DNA of 64,000 bases from assembly GCA_965248235.1 (NCBI GenBank), contig CBDFIU010000002.1:992001-1056000 (forward strand). Direction: 5' to 3'. This DNA is from UBA6623 sp965248235 (GTDB lineage: Bacteria > Acidobacteriota > Terriglobia > Bryobacterales > UBA6623). The translations under genes were made by a program, and so were the position numbers. The notes under the pieces were generated by a model that did no database searches, was not told the origin of the DNA, and saw only the letters and a program-made list of their open reading frames with translations. Positions 27,165 to 37,521 of this stretch are shown here, one piece after another (positions within the stretch are counted from its first letter, which is position 1; every line of letters starts with the position of its first letter).

Positions 27165-29431
27165 TTTCCCGACGCTTGATCGAGAGTAGGTCGGCCGAAC
27201 GCGCGGCCCGGCGGTTTTTCCACTTCATCGGCCTGTGTGGTATCGGCTTCGGGTTCGCCGCAATGTCGGCCGATGGCTACTTTCCGATCCTTACATCGCG
27301 AGACGAACCCATTCGCCGCACCGATCAAACGAACATTCGGTTCTTGATTCACGATCAGATGGCCGCCGGGTTGACCAACGCCGATGGGGAAACCTGGATC
27401 ACCGCCGGCAGCAATCCCCGCGCCGCGATCGAGGCCGCGACCGATCGATGGGAAGGCATCGCCGAAGCCGATTTACGATTCGCGACTCCCGTGGAAACCT
27501 CGATCACGCACGTGCCCGACGACGGAAATCACGTGATTGTCTTCGATGATTCGGCTGAGACGCGCGCTCTGCTCGGGATCGCCTTGGCGGTCACCCGGTC
27601 GCGTTTTCAGGTCGACGGCCCGATCATTGACAGCGATATTCTCTTCAACCCAAAGGTCACGATCAACGGCCGGCACTTCCCTTTTTCAACCACCCTGGAG
27701 GAAGGGACCTTCGACCTCGAATCCGTCGCTACTCACGAGATCGGCCACGCCCTAGGCGCGAACCATTCGCACATCCTGGCCGCGTCAATGTTCCCTCGCA
27801 CGCTGCCGGCGGCGACACTGCAGGCCGAAATCACATCGGACGACATCGCCTTTGTCACCAACACTTACCCCGCACCGGGTGTTCTCGATGCTCGCGGCTG
27901 GATACGCGGAACCGTAACGCTGTCGGGCGGCGGCCCGGCCCGCGGCGTGCTGCTTACCGCCGTCGAGCCCAATCGCGGCATTACCGTGGGGACGATATCC
28001 GACTTTGGCGACGGCACCTACCGACTGGGCCCATTGCCGCCCGGGAGCTATCAGGTGACCGCCGAACCCGCCTCGGGCACGGTGGCCCCGCTGGATTTCC
28101 AACCCTCGAGCGCGGCGGGATTTAATACCAATGTGCTGAGCGATTTCGTGGGCGGCGCCGCACGACCCCAAACGGTGCATGTATTCGCCGGGCTCGACGC
28201 AACGGCTGATCACTCCCTCGACGAAGGGGCTTCGGGATTGCAAATCAAGTTTGTCGGCGTCGCCGTGCCGGGCGCGAGCCTGGCCGGGGTCTCGATGGGC
28301 CGGGCCGCTTTCCCGCTGACCGCCGGCGAAACCTCGGACCTTGTTCTCGCCGGGCCCGGCCTTGACGCCGCTCTCACCGCAAGCCACCTGCGCCTGCTCG
28401 CACCCGGCATGACGATGCGGCTGGGCTCGGTCTCCGTCGACGCGGGTTTTCAATTCGGCGGTTTTCCGATTATTCGCGCCACCGTTGAGATCGATCCGCG
28501 CCAAGAGCGCGACACCGGCACTCTGGCCATTGTCAAGGACGGCGAGGTTGCTCTCTTTTCAGGAGGACTGTCGATCGAAGGCTCGGACGCACCACCGCCC
28601 CCGCCGCCGCCCCCCCCACCGCCTCCAACAGTGCCCGCGATCGCCCCGGGCGGAGTTGTCATGAGCAATTTGTTGCCCACGATCAATGCAATTTCGCCGA
28701 CCAGCATCATCAGTATTTTCGGTTCTGACTTCGCGCCGTCCGGTCTCGTTGATCGCGCGTCGACGCTCGACGCGGAGGGGCTGGTGGCGACAAACCAAAG
28801 CGGTGTCTGCGTCGAGATCGACGGCAGGCGGGCTCCGATGTTTCACGTGCAATTCAATCAACTCAATGCGCAGGTGCCGTCAATCGATGGCGCTCCGGCT
28901 GCCGTGGAGGTTGTAGTCATCACCGAGTGTGACACGTCCAACGAACAGCGAAGTATGCCGGAACAGGTACAGTTAATGGACCACACCCCGGCCTTTTTTC
29001 TTCTCGAACCAATCCCTAATTTTGGCGAAGCCAACCCGGTTGCGGCCTCGCACGAGGATTTCACCAAGGTGGGCGACCCGGGGACCCATCCCGGCACAAC
29101 GCCGGCGGAGCCTGGAGAATTCATTATTTTGTGGGGTGCTGGATTCGGTCCGACTGACCCACCCTTGCAGGCAGGGCAAATCCCCCAGAACGTGCTGCCT
29201 GATTTCGGCCTCGCCGACATAGAGGGTCCGTTTAGCCTTACGATTGGGGGCATTACTTTGGAAGGCCGACCGGAAGTCTTCTACGCAGGCGTCGCACCCG
29301 AATTCGCGGGTCTGTACCAGATCATCGTTCGCGTGCCCCCCTTGGCCGACGGCAATCACGAGGTTACGGCTATGGTCAACGGCATCTCAACCCCCCCGGG
29401 CCCCTTCATCACCGTGAAGAGCCTCCCCTGA
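27161..29431 (+). CDS. matrixin-type zinc metalloprotease with TIGR03437-like C-terminal domain
   Basis: The 756-residue protein carries the metzincin motif 'HEIGHALGANHSH' near residue 190 and the Met-turn 'ASMFP' shortly after. Then come a carboxypeptidase-regulatory-like repeat ('RGWIRGTVTLSGGGPARGVL') and a beta domain; a 12-proline run near residue 475 acts as a hinge. The last 250 residues ('PTINAISPTSIISIFGSDFA', 'VQFNQLNAQVPSIDG', 'EFIILWGAGFGPTDPP', 'YQIIVRVPPLADG') are the TIGR03437 domain described from Solibacter. It is secreted; the substrate is unknown. Confidence 0.88.
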   Translation: MISRRLIESRSAERAARRFFHFIGLCGIGFGFAAMSADGYFPILTSRDEPIRRTDQTNIRFLIHDQMAAGLTNADGETWITAGSNPRAAIEAATDRWEGIAEADLRFATPVETSITHVPDDGNHVIVFDDSAETRALLGIALAVTRSRFQVDGPIIDSDILFNPKVTINGRHFPFSTTLEEGTFDLESVATHEIGHALGANHSHILAASMFPRTLPAATLQAEITSDDIAFVTNTYPAPGVLDARGWIRGTVTLSGGGPARGVLLTAVEPNRGITVGTISDFGDGTYRLGPLPPGSYQVTAEPASGTVAPLDFQPSSAAGFNTNVLSDFVGGAARPQTVHVFAGLDATADHSLDEGASGLQIKFVGVAVPGASLAGVSMGRAAFPLTAGETSDLVLAGPGLDAALTASHLRLLAPGMTMRLGSVSVDAGFQFGGFPIIRATVEIDPRQERDTGTLAIVKDGEVALFSGGLSIEGSDAPPPPPPPPPPPPTVPAIAPGGVVMSNLLPTINAISPTSIISIFGSDFAPSGLVDRASTLDAEGLVATNQSGVCVEIDGRRAPMFHVQFNQLNAQVPSIDGAPAAVEVVVITECDTSNEQRSMPEQVQLMDHTPAFFLLEPIPNFGEANPVAASHEDFTKVGDPGTHPGTTPAEPGEFIILWGAGFGPTDPPLQAGQIPQNVLPDFGLADIEGPFSLTIGGITLEGRPEVFYAGVAPEFAGLYQIIVRVPPLADGNHEVTAMVNGISTPPGPFITVKSLP

Positions 29432-29701
29432 ACGGCCCCCATCGGCCGTGGCGAGGTCAATGTCGAGACCACCGTGGGCGGCATCTAACTCAACACGTTG
29501 ACGATCAACGTTCAGTAGACCGCTACATCGCCGTGAACCGTGGGGCGTGACCCGAACCGCCGAGAGCGCAACATTCGTTTGCTTCGGCGCGCGACGGCAC
29601 TCCAGCGGCAAACCCGGTTCGCGGAGGCAGTCTCCCAAGGCGTCACCAACAGGTATCGCAAGTCCGTGGGTCTGGTTTATACTCGACTTGGAACCGCTCA
29701 C
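29432..29701 (+). other. spacer between protease and small-gene cluster
   Basis: Nothing convincing is coded here. An open frame from 29540 continues into the small ORF starting at 29702, but its first 54 residues are arginine-rich and look non-coding. Confidence 0.4.
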
Positions 29702-29896
29702 ATGGGAGTTGCCGGCTCGCTGACTACTGTAAGAATCCCGGCCTTCTGCCTGATTTGCGCGTCGGGTTTACAGCCGGTCCGCGCCTTGGACGCACAAGCC
29801 GAGCGAGTGCGCAATGGTCTGCCGGCGTTCTATGACTTTGCCTCGCCCGAGGGCGACGTCGTGCCGATTGCCCGTTTTACTGGAGCGCTTGCATGA
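29702..29896 (+). CDS. possible small exported protein coupled to the tautomerase-like gene
   Basis: 64 residues: a weak signal-like start (MGVAGSLTTVRIPAFCLICA) and then 'FYDFASPEGDVVPIARFTG'. It overlaps the next gene by 4 bases, which supports it. No family recognised; it could be a chance frame. Confidence 0.35.
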   Translation: MGVAGSLTTVRIPAFCLICASGLQPVRALDAQAERVRNGLPAFYDFASPEGDVVPIARFTGALA

Positions 29897-30225
29897 TCAC
29901 CTTCGAATGCACCGTCCAGCAGGGTTGCGTATCGGATGAGCTCCGCGCCGGTTTGGCGGCCGCGATCGAGCAGTTGTGCAACCATGTCTTGGGCCCGGAC
30001 CAAGGCCCCGTCACGGTATCGTGGACGGTGATCCCCGAGGGATTTGGATTCCGCGGCGGAGAGCCTTCGACCACTTCGCTGGTTCGCGGGCGGATCCCCG
30101 ACGGCTGTGACCGCGAGACGCGGGCAAGGTTCCTCGAAGAAATCGGAGAAGCATGGTGTCGGATCAGCGGCGCGTCCCCGCACGAACTGATGGTTTCGGC
30201 TCGCGACTGGAACTGGTCGGGCTAG
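29893..30225 (+). CDS. tautomerase-superfamily-like protein without Pro-1
   Basis: The 110-residue protein has the beta-alpha-beta layout of one tautomerase subunit pair: 'MITFECTVQQG' strand, a helix 'LRAGLAAAIEQLCNHVLG', a strand 'VTVSWTVIPEGFGFRGG', then 'TTSLVRGRIPDGCDRETRAR' and 'GASPHELMVSARDW'. The residue after Met is Ile, not the catalytic Pro, so it cannot use the usual imino base. It lies 190 bp before a true cis-CaaD-like gene and may be its diverged partner. Confidence 0.55.
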   Translation: MITFECTVQQGCVSDELRAGLAAAIEQLCNHVLGPDQGPVTVSWTVIPEGFGFRGGEPSTTSLVRGRIPDGCDRETRARFLEEIGEAWCRISGASPHELMVSARDWNWSG

Positions 30226-30415
30226 TGGCGCCACCGGCTGGGCCGGATCGTTCAGGGGAGAAACTTGGTCGAAGGGTTCGCCGGGACCGCGCCGCGCGGC
30301 GGCGCGGCTCGGGTGGGTGAAAGTCCGATCTATTCGTAGCAGTTGTGAATCTCCGGGCAGCACGAAATTTGAAGTTTCAGGCTGGATTTTTCGGAATGAA
30401 AGAGGAGACAGATCG

Positions 30416-30844
30416 ATGCCGTTCTACCGATGCTTGATTCCCAAGGGTTCTCTTTCCTTCGAACAGCGGCGGACAATTGCGACGGCATTCACCGACGTCC
30501 ATTGCGGGCTTTCCGCCGCCCCGAGAAACTTCGTGAACGTCGTATTTCTGGAAGTCTCCGGCGGCGGCCAGATCGCGGACTCACACGGACAAGGCGTCCT
30601 GAAATACGACACGCCTTATTTCATCGCCGGGGGGAATCGGGCGGGCCGGCCGCCCGCACTCAAGCAACAGATCCTCGAAGGCTTGATCGACAAGTTCTCC
30701 GAGATCAGTGGGGCTCCCAAGAACGAAGTAAGCGGGCACATCAGCGAGGCCCCGGCGTCATGGACCATGGAAGCGGGCCAAATCCTTCCCGACCCAGGAG
30801 AGGAAAGCCCGGAATGGTTCGAACACGGAGCCGCGTCGGGGTGA
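30416..30844 (+). CDS. cis-3-chloroacrylic acid dehalogenase-like tautomerase
   Basis: 142 residues from ATG 30416 (GAGGAG nine bases upstream). After Met removal, Pro1 is N-terminal. Compared with cis-CaaD: His28 is kept ('TDVHCG'), the arginine pair Arg70/Arg73 appears as Arg74/Arg77 ('GGNRAGRPP') with the same spacing, and Glu114 appears as Glu118 ('WTMEAGQILP'). Tyr103 is replaced by His107 ('VSGHISEAPA'). The tail 'LPDPGEESPEWFEHG' matches the family's 'LPQPG...WF'. It probably hydrates or dehalogenates a 3-substituted acrylate or is a tautomerase; the exact substrate is unknown. Confidence 0.82.
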   Translation: MPFYRCLIPKGSLSFEQRRTIATAFTDVHCGLSAAPRNFVNVVFLEVSGGGQIADSHGQGVLKYDTPYFIAGGNRAGRPPALKQQILEGLIDKFSEISGAPKNEVSGHISEAPASWTMEAGQILPDPGEESPEWFEHGAASG

Positions 30845-30899
30845 CCGAGGTTGGTACGATCGACCAGGCATCGAGCCGTCCCGCGCGCAGGAGAAGAGC

Positions 30900-32075
30900 A
30901 TGAACGAGAACACCTCATCCCGAGCAAACCCGCCGGTATCCAGACGAAGTTTTCTTGCCAATACAGGCATTGGCGCGACCGCCGCGTGGACCATCGTCAA
31001 ACCTGAATCGGTGCGCGGCTCGGCCGCCAATTCCGCCGTCTCGGTCGGGTTGCTGGGGACCGGCGGCCGCGGCTCGCGGGTCGCCGGCTACGCCCAGGCC
31101 AACACGCGCGGGCGAGTCATCGCGCTGTGTGATCTGTTTGACGAGCAGATCGAAAACGCCAAGAAGAAGATCGAAGTCCCCGACGCCGCGGTCTACAAAG
31201 ACATGGAGAAATTCCTCTCCGCCGACGACATCGACGCCGTCATCATCGCCACGCCCCCCTTCGAACACCCGCGTATGCTCTCGGCCGCGGTGCAGGCCGG
31301 CAAACACATTTATTGCGAGAAACCGATGGGCGTCGACGCCGAGGGCTGTCGTCTGGTCATCGAGGCCTCGCGCCGCCACAAACCCGACAAATGCCTCTCA
31401 ACCGGTTTTCAGCAGCGTTACGGCAAGGGATATCTGGAGGCCTATCGTCGCCTCCAGGCCGGAGAGCTCGGCAAGCTGACGATGGCCGCCGCTTCCTGGA
31501 TCTCGGGAGACCCCTGGAAATTCCGGCCCTACGACGATCCCGCGGTTCATAAGCTGCGCAACTGGTTTGCCTACCGCGACTTCTCGGGCGACATCATCGT
31601 CGAGCAGGATTGCCACAACTTCGACGTGTTGCATTGGTTCATCGGGGCGTTGCCGACTCGCGCGGTCGGCTATGGCGGCACGGCGGTCCGCAAGCACATG
31701 GAAATCATGGACCACCTTTCGCTCAGCTTCGAATTCCCCAACGGCATGCATGTGAATTTCGAGGCGAACCAGATCACGCCGCGCGGTTTCCGCCGCGTTG
31801 GCGAGCGATTCACCAGCACGAAGGGAACGGTCGAGACATCGCGCAGTCGCATGATCCACTACCGCCCCGAGAGCGAGCCGGAAACCCTCGTCTCGGATAA
31901 TGACATCACCGTCGACGCCGTCGACACCTTCCTCAAGCGCGTCGAGAGCGGCAACATCGAAAACGTCGGGGAACGCTCGGCGCTCAGCACGCTAATGGCG
32001 ATCTTGGGGCGTACGGCGATTTACGAAAACCGCGAAGCAACCTGGCTTGGTGAATTCGGCGGCATCGGCGCGTAG
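30900..32075 (+). CDS. Gfo/Idh/MocA-family oxidoreductase with Tat signal
   Basis: The 391-residue protein starts with a twin-arginine signal 'SRRSFLANTGIGATAAW' at residues 14-30. The NAD(P) Rossmann fold begins 'VSVGLLGTGGRGSRVAGYA'; 'HIYCEKPMGVDAEGC' carries the EKP lysine and 'DIIVEQDCHNFDVLHWFIG' the active-site Asp/His region. Such exported sugar oxidoreductases act on unknown sugars in Acidobacteria and Planctomycetes. It converges on the kinase gene at 32178. Confidence 0.9.
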   Translation: MNENTSSRANPPVSRRSFLANTGIGATAAWTIVKPESVRGSAANSAVSVGLLGTGGRGSRVAGYAQANTRGRVIALCDLFDEQIENAKKKIEVPDAAVYKDMEKFLSADDIDAVIIATPPFEHPRMLSAAVQAGKHIYCEKPMGVDAEGCRLVIEASRRHKPDKCLSTGFQQRYGKGYLEAYRRLQAGELGKLTMAAASWISGDPWKFRPYDDPAVHKLRNWFAYRDFSGDIIVEQDCHNFDVLHWFIGALPTRAVGYGGTAVRKHMEIMDHLSLSFEFPNGMHVNFEANQITPRGFRRVGERFTSTKGTVETSRSRMIHYRPESEPETLVSDNDITVDAVDTFLKRVESGNIENVGERSALSTLMAILGRTAIYENREATWLGEFGGIGA

Positions 32076-32177
32076 CCGCAATACCTTTCACTTAAGTAGC
32101 CGGACGAGAGAAGGAAAATCAATGTGGCGACATGGTGGCTCGCCGCGACGGGCCGCTCGCGCCGTCTTAGCCCAGGC

Positions 32178-34488
32178 CTAGTCCCGCTCGCGGTCGCGGA
32201 ACTCTTCGTACCAGTTGTGCACGATCCGGATGCGGTCCGGCGGGGCTTGGCCAATGGTCTCGACGGTGACGAAGCGCTGTCCGTCGAGCGAGACATCGTA
32301 TATGGGGTGTTGCCAGGCCCAATCGAGGTCCCTGGAGGTGAAAAGTTCGGTGGTTTCACCCATCGTGAAGGTGGGGCGGGTGGAGATCGCGACGGTGTAA
32401 AGGGTGTCCTTCTTTACGTAGAATAATTCCTTGCCGTCACGGCTCCAGCGCGGTTGGGTCCCTCCATCCAGCGACACCTGCCGCTTCCCAGGACCTTTGG
32501 GAAACGGGCCCACGTAGACCTCATGTCTTCCTGACTCGTTGGAACAATAAGCGACAAAGCTGCCGTCCGGCGAAAACTGCGCCGCGCTTTCGGAAAAGCT
32601 GCCGTCTGTGTAAGCAACAGCCTCCGTCCACGTCCCGTCCGTCCGGCGCTTCACCGAATGCAGGTTTAGATCGTCACCATGGAAAAGAAGATGCCTACCG
32701 TCGGGTGACCACGCATCGTGAAACTCCAGACGTCTCGGCGTAGCCAAAACCGCTGTTGCTTCGGCGCTTCCGTCGATGGGCTTGACGAATAAGTCCCAGC
32801 TTCCGTTTCGAGCCGAGGCAAAGGCGACCTCCTTGCTGTCTGGTGACCAGATCGAGCGCGAATCCAACTCCGGGTCAAACGTGAGCCGAATCTTGATAGG
32901 CCGCTCTACGTCGTGGAGCCAGACATCCCTGCCCGTGCCTTCCCCCAACCCCTCCACGCCCACATAGCGGCCATCAGGAGAAAGTGAAGGCACTATGATT
33001 TCCTCTTGTGTCTGACCGATCTCGCCTACTTTCGCCCCCCGGCGGTCTCTCCACACGAGTCGCCGCAAACCCGCACGCGAAGGCTCGAAGTAGACCAGAG
33101 TGCCGTCCGAGGCAACAGAGGCATTCTGAGCGCCCTCGGCGACGAGGAACGGCTCGCCTTGAACTTCCAGGTCCTCTAGGGAGAATGGCAAGGCCCAGAT
33201 CGTTTTGTCGGTCGGGCTAAGTTGGCTAAGGATGTGACCGCTCGACGAGTATACGGGAGCTACGCCGGCTCCCAGGTCAGTCTCATCGTTGTTATCGAGG
33301 TTCCGAAGGATGATTCTGCTGTCGAAGCGAGAAGGCCCGGCTATATGGAGTAGGTGGCGGTCTCGCGGAGCGGGTAGAAAATGGGGTTGGAGGAATAGGG
33401 AACCCTCCGTTTCAGCCAGCACCCTCGGGTCTCCACCAACGGCGGGAAGCTCGTAGAGTTTGGCCTGGTCCAACCCGGCCGTAACCACCATTGATGCGCC
33501 GTCCGGGCTCCACGCCCCTTCCCGAGAAGCCTCCCGCCTCCACACCGTAGTCGGCGGACCACCCTCGACCGACACCCTCTTCAGTTCAGAGAGGTTACTG
33601 AAAGCCAAGAACCGACTGTCCGGGGACCAGAACGGCTGTGCCTGCGCCATGACCGGTGCAATCTCGCGGACTGTATCCTTGCTCAAATCGCGAACCCGGA
33701 GCACGAATTCGCCCTGCTCCGCACGCGCGACATAGGCGACGTACCTGCCGTTCGGAGAGACCACGACCTGTGCCCCCAGATTCGTTGTCCGCAACTCGGC
33801 CGGCGAAAAGGAGTAGCGGCGCACCCGCTGTGTGGGAGAAGGCTCATCGGAGAGCGAAGCAACCAGGAATCCGACGGCCGCGATTGCGAGGACCGTCGCC
33901 AGACCGATCAGGGCTACTCGGAGCCGGCGGATGGTCCGTTGCGGGTCTGTCTTCGATGGTGGACTGTCTACCGGTTTGGTTTGTGAGGCGGCGCCTCCGC
34001 TCCGCGGGATAACCGATTCCCCCGACCGCAACTTCTTGTCGAGACCTCGCAGATCGACGGTCATCTCTTCGACGTGCTGATAGCGCTCGTCGGCGTCCTT
34101 GGCCAGTGCCTTGCCGACAATCCACTCCAGCTCCATGGGTAGGCCTGCGCGCAAGGCCGTTACGGGTTCGGGTTCTTCATTGCCGATGGCATAGAGAACC
34201 GCTTCCAGACGCTCCCGCTCGAAGGGCAGGGTGCCGGTAACCATCTCATAGATCACGACTCCCAATGACCAGATGTCCGTGCGCCGATCCGTGGCGCTTT
34301 TTTGCGCCTGCTCGGGCGACATGTAGGCAGGTGTACCGAGGATGGTCGCCGTCTTGGTCAATTGAGACCGCTCGGCCAACTGCGCCAAGCCGAAGTCCAT
34401 GACTTTGACCCGGCCTTGCGGGGTGACGATCAAATTGGCACTCTTGATATCCCGATGAACGATTCCCTTCTCGTGGGCGGCCTGTAAC
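32178..34488 (-). CDS. serine/threonine kinase C-lobe, TM and TolB/PD40 propeller (frameshifted gene, part 2)
   Basis: The open frame from the shift reads 'GLQAAHEKGIVHRDIKSANL' (HRD catalytic loop), then 'VKVMDFGLAQLAE' (DFG), 'ILGTPAYMSPEQA', 'DIWSLGVVIYEM' and the closing Arg helix 'DADERYQHVEEM'. A TM ('VALIGLATVLAIAAVGFLVA') follows, and then about 550 residues of PD40 blades ('SPNGRYVAYVARA', 'SPDSRFLAFSN', 'SPDSKEVAFASAR', 'SPDGSFVAYCSNE') outside. It ends 'IVHNWYEEFRDRERD'. Such kinases are common in Acidobacteria. The N-lobe is in a different frame. Confidence 0.82.
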
Positions 34489-34840
34489 CCCTTGCGGTCT
34501 GCACTGCAATGTCGACGGCTTCGTCGAGTTTCAGCGGTCGCGCCTTAATCTTTTGCTTGACGCTCTCGCCCTCCACGAACTCCATCGCGATGAAGGACTC
34601 GCCTTCGATCTCGTCGATCTCGTGAATTACGCAAATGTTGGGGTGGTTGAGAGACGCAACCGCCCGAGCTTCCCGCAGGAAGCGGGCTTTGCGCTCGTCA
34701 TCTTCAAGGGCGTCGGATCGAAGGAATTTCAGCGCGACCGGACGTTCCAGCTTGGTATCTTCGGCCTTGTAAACGACACCCATCCCGCCTTCACCGAGCT
34801 TTTCGGTGATTTTGTAATGCGAGATGGCTTGGCCGATCAT
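34489..34840 (-). CDS. serine/threonine kinase N-lobe (frameshifted gene, part 1)
   Basis: Starts MIGQAISHYKITEKLGEGGM with the glycine loop, the ATP lysine in 'ERPVALKFL' and 'LNHPNICVIHEI'. The kinase fold is cut after 'AVDIAVQTAR' by a one-base loss in a G run (CCCC at 34488-34491 on the plus strand); adding one G restores 'GLQAAHEKGIVHRD'. Confidence 0.8.
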
Positions 34841-35041
34841 CGACGGCTTAATTGTACCGCCGCGGGATAGTTGTTGCGATCAAGCCCAAACTTGAGATTG
34901 AATTTGTCGATGACCCGTCTCAAAGAGACCCCGTCTACGCGAGCAATGGGGCCTGTGTTATCGGCACCGAGACATCGACAAGCTGGTTGAGTTGGGGGCC
35001 TTACGCCACTCGATTGCCTCGCTCCCGGTTGCAATCGACGG

Positions 35042-36238
35042 CTATTTCGTCAGGACGCCCGTTGCTTCCCACTCGGCAAGCTGCTTTTTCATGAGTGCGG
35101 CGGCTTGAGAATGAGGGCGCGCGGCGAGGAAGAGGCGGTATTCTCTCGCTGCCATGGCAAACCGACCTCTACTTGCGTGGACCACTCCAAGTAATTGGTG
35201 GACCGGCGGCAAGTCAACGTCGGACGTGGTTGACAGTACCTCCATGGCGAGTGCTTCCGCTTTGTCCAAGTCGTCGAGCATGAAGCTCGCTTTCGCTTGG
35301 TAATAACGCACCACGTCCAACCCGTCGTGGAGCTCAAGCAACTGCGCGCTGAGTTCGGAAACTCGCTGCCATTGCTCTTCGCGCATTTCCAACCGGATCA
35401 ATGGCTCGTAGGGCGGCATGTAGTCCGGATCGGCGGCGATGCCGGCGGCGAACGCGTCACGAGCGCCGTCGACGTTTCCGGCCTCATCCAGCGCTTCGCC
35501 CAGGGCCGTCCAAGCGGCGGCGAATCGGGGAAACAAAGTCACAGCCCGATTGAAAGCACGTACCGCTTTCTCGAGATTGCGACCCGAAGGACCCCGCGCC
35601 CTCTCCTTTAGGCCCTTCTCGAACAGCTTGCAGGCTCGCTTAGGGACCTCGAGGGATGTGGGGCTTGTCGCGCGACCCCGCACGCTCTCAAGTCCGACCG
35701 GGGCCGTACCCTCGATCTTGTGCAACGTAATGACGCCAACGTCGGGACTCTGCAACACCTCACGGCTGTGGAGCGGAATCATTTCCGATCTGTAACCGAA
35801 CAAGACAGCTCTAAGAACACAGCCCTTGAGGCTTTGCGGCGCCGAACCCGAACCATCGAACACCCAGGCCTCGGTGCCTTCCGCGGAGCGGGTGCGCATG
35901 GTAGGATTTCCCGGAACAGGTACGGCCTGTAGGCTGGTATCGAGCGCGGTTGACAAGAGTTGGCCTCCGAGTTGAAAGCTGAAGCGACCTTTGCGGTCTG
36001 TGTGGTCCTCGATTACGGCAGCTCCGCGGCAATAACGCTCGATGCGGACCGGTTCGGAAGGCACCGTGCCGTCATCCAACCGAACCGTGCCCGCCAGAAC
36101 GATCGGCTGCGGTCCTCGCCCGAAAATCGGCCCCTGCTCAGGGGAGCGCGCAGGGCCCACCCCCTGAGCCGCGAGCGGTAGGGTGAAAGCCGCGAGGCCC
36201 GCAAGAAAGAAACCTCGACTCGGCGCGAGGAACGTCAT
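35042..36238 (-). CDS. secreted TPR protein with carboxypeptidase-like N-terminal domain
   Basis: The 398-residue protein has a signal peptide ending 'LAAFTLPLAAQG'. Residues 45-155 form a one-domain carboxypeptidase-regulatory fold ('VLAGTVRLDDGTVPSEPVRI', 'DRKGRFSFQLGG'). From about residue 210 TPR helices follow ('AVRAFNRAVTLFPRFAAAWT', 'DAFAAGIAADPDYMPPYEPL', 'AAREYRLFLAARPHSQAAAL'). This architecture is common next to Acidobacteria kinases and may be part of their signalling or of outer-membrane complexes. It lies between the two kinase genes on the same strand. Confidence 0.8.
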   Translation of the reverse strand: MTFLAPSRGFFLAGLAAFTLPLAAQGVGPARSPEQGPIFGRGPQPIVLAGTVRLDDGTVPSEPVRIERYCRGAAVIEDHTDRKGRFSFQLGGQLLSTALDTSLQAVPVPGNPTMRTRSAEGTEAWVFDGSGSAPQSLKGCVLRAVLFGYRSEMIPLHSREVLQSPDVGVITLHKIEGTAPVGLESVRGRATSPTSLEVPKRACKLFEKGLKERARGPSGRNLEKAVRAFNRAVTLFPRFAAAWTALGEALDEAGNVDGARDAFAAGIAADPDYMPPYEPLIRLEMREEQWQRVSELSAQLLELHDGLDVVRYYQAKASFMLDDLDKAEALAMEVLSTTSDVDLPPVHQLLGVVHASRGRFAMAAREYRLFLAARPHSQAAALMKKQLAEWEATGVLTK

Positions 36239-36547
36239 AATCCCTTAACCAGGATTTCCTTTTTTGGCCGTCCTGGCACGCACAGGGTAACCAATCCACG
36301 ATCACGATGCAACGGTTTTCGCACTCCTTGTCAAGGCCCAATAGAGGTCAAGGGTCATGGGGATTGGTTCGGGGGCGGGTGCCGCGGTTACGCCGGCCGG
36401 TCGGGACTTCTAAATTCTAACCTGCCAAGCATAGGGGTCGAGAATGCACGCCAGGGGGCCGAGACGGATTACGGTTCGGATTGGACGCGATCTTGCAGAG
36501 GATAGGTAAGCGTCGCCGGCGCGGAGGTGAACGGCCGTCAACGGAGG
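36239..36547. other. intergenic region upstream of the TPR gene
   Basis: No gene seen. It contains the TPR gene's 5' region and the 3' end of kinase 2. Confidence 0.5.
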
Positions 36548-37521
36548 CTACCGCAAACCCTCCAACAGCATCAGGTCGCTGCTCACGTTGTCCGCCTGGG
36601 TGTAGAGAATGGTTTGCTCGTCGGGGGACACCGCGAGGCCGCTACCGCCCAATAGCCGGGTATTCGGGGGGAGAGTAAAGATCGTCTCCCGGCCTTCCGT
36701 CGCGAAATCAATGAGCCGAACCGAAAAAACCGCCTCGGGATCGCCCGGCTCCGGCGGCTGCATGAAATAGATCCCGTTCGGCACGATCGCGAAAAGGACA
36801 GCCACCAGAGGTCCCAGCACCTCCGTCTCTTCTCCGCCGGCCACGGAGGCTTTCCATAGAGTCGTCGGACTTGCAAGTTCCTTGGCGTAATAGACAAACC
36901 CGCCGTCGGGTGATTCCGCCGGGTGGAAGCCGCCTTCCCGGGTAATCCGAACCGGCTCCCCGCCCGCGGCGGAAACCTTCCAAATGTCCGTCGGCCCGCC
37001 GCGCCTCGACTCGAAGTAAACCACGCTGCCGTCGCGTGACCAGCGCGGCGCGAAGTCGTCGGCCGAGTGGGTGGTCAAGCGCAGCGGGTTGCCGCCCGCC
37101 GGACTCACGACGTAGATGTCCCAGTTGCCGTCTTCGAGCATATCGATGGCGAGGCGCCGGCCGTCCGGCGACCACGACACATTATCCTGTTGCGTCCCCG
37201 TTCCCAAGCCCAGAAACCTCGCGTTCGCCCCATCGGCGTCCGCCAGCCAGACGCCCCGATCCCCTGACCGATTGGAGATAAACGCGATCCTTCCGCCATC
37301 CGGCGAGTATTGCGGCCGCTGCTCAAACTTTGTGGAAGAGAGAAAGCGGGACCGAGGGTTGGGGTTGCTCGCCGAGGGTGAGCGCTGCCAGCGCCAGATG
37401 TTCACGTCAGCTTGACCTTGTACATAAGCCAGCCGGTTTCCCAAGGGAGACAGCGCAAAGGACAAAGGCGAAAGCCCCGCGCCCGCCCGTTCGGGTTCGG
37501 CTCCGCCGGAGACTTCGACCC
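36548..37521 (-). CDS. TolB/PD40 propeller, distal part of second kinase (frameshifted gene, part 3)
   Basis: Reads 'VEVSGGAEPERAGAGLSPLS' and PD40 blades ('FALSPLGNRLAYVQGQADVN', 'SPDGGRIAFISNRSGDRGVW', 'SPDGRRLAIDM', 'SRDGSVVYFESRRGGPTDIW'), ending 'SSDLMLLEGLR'. It joins part 2 if one G is removed from the GGG run (CCC at 37519-37521 on the plus strand): 'GAELWK' then continues 'VEVSGG'. Confidence 0.78.
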
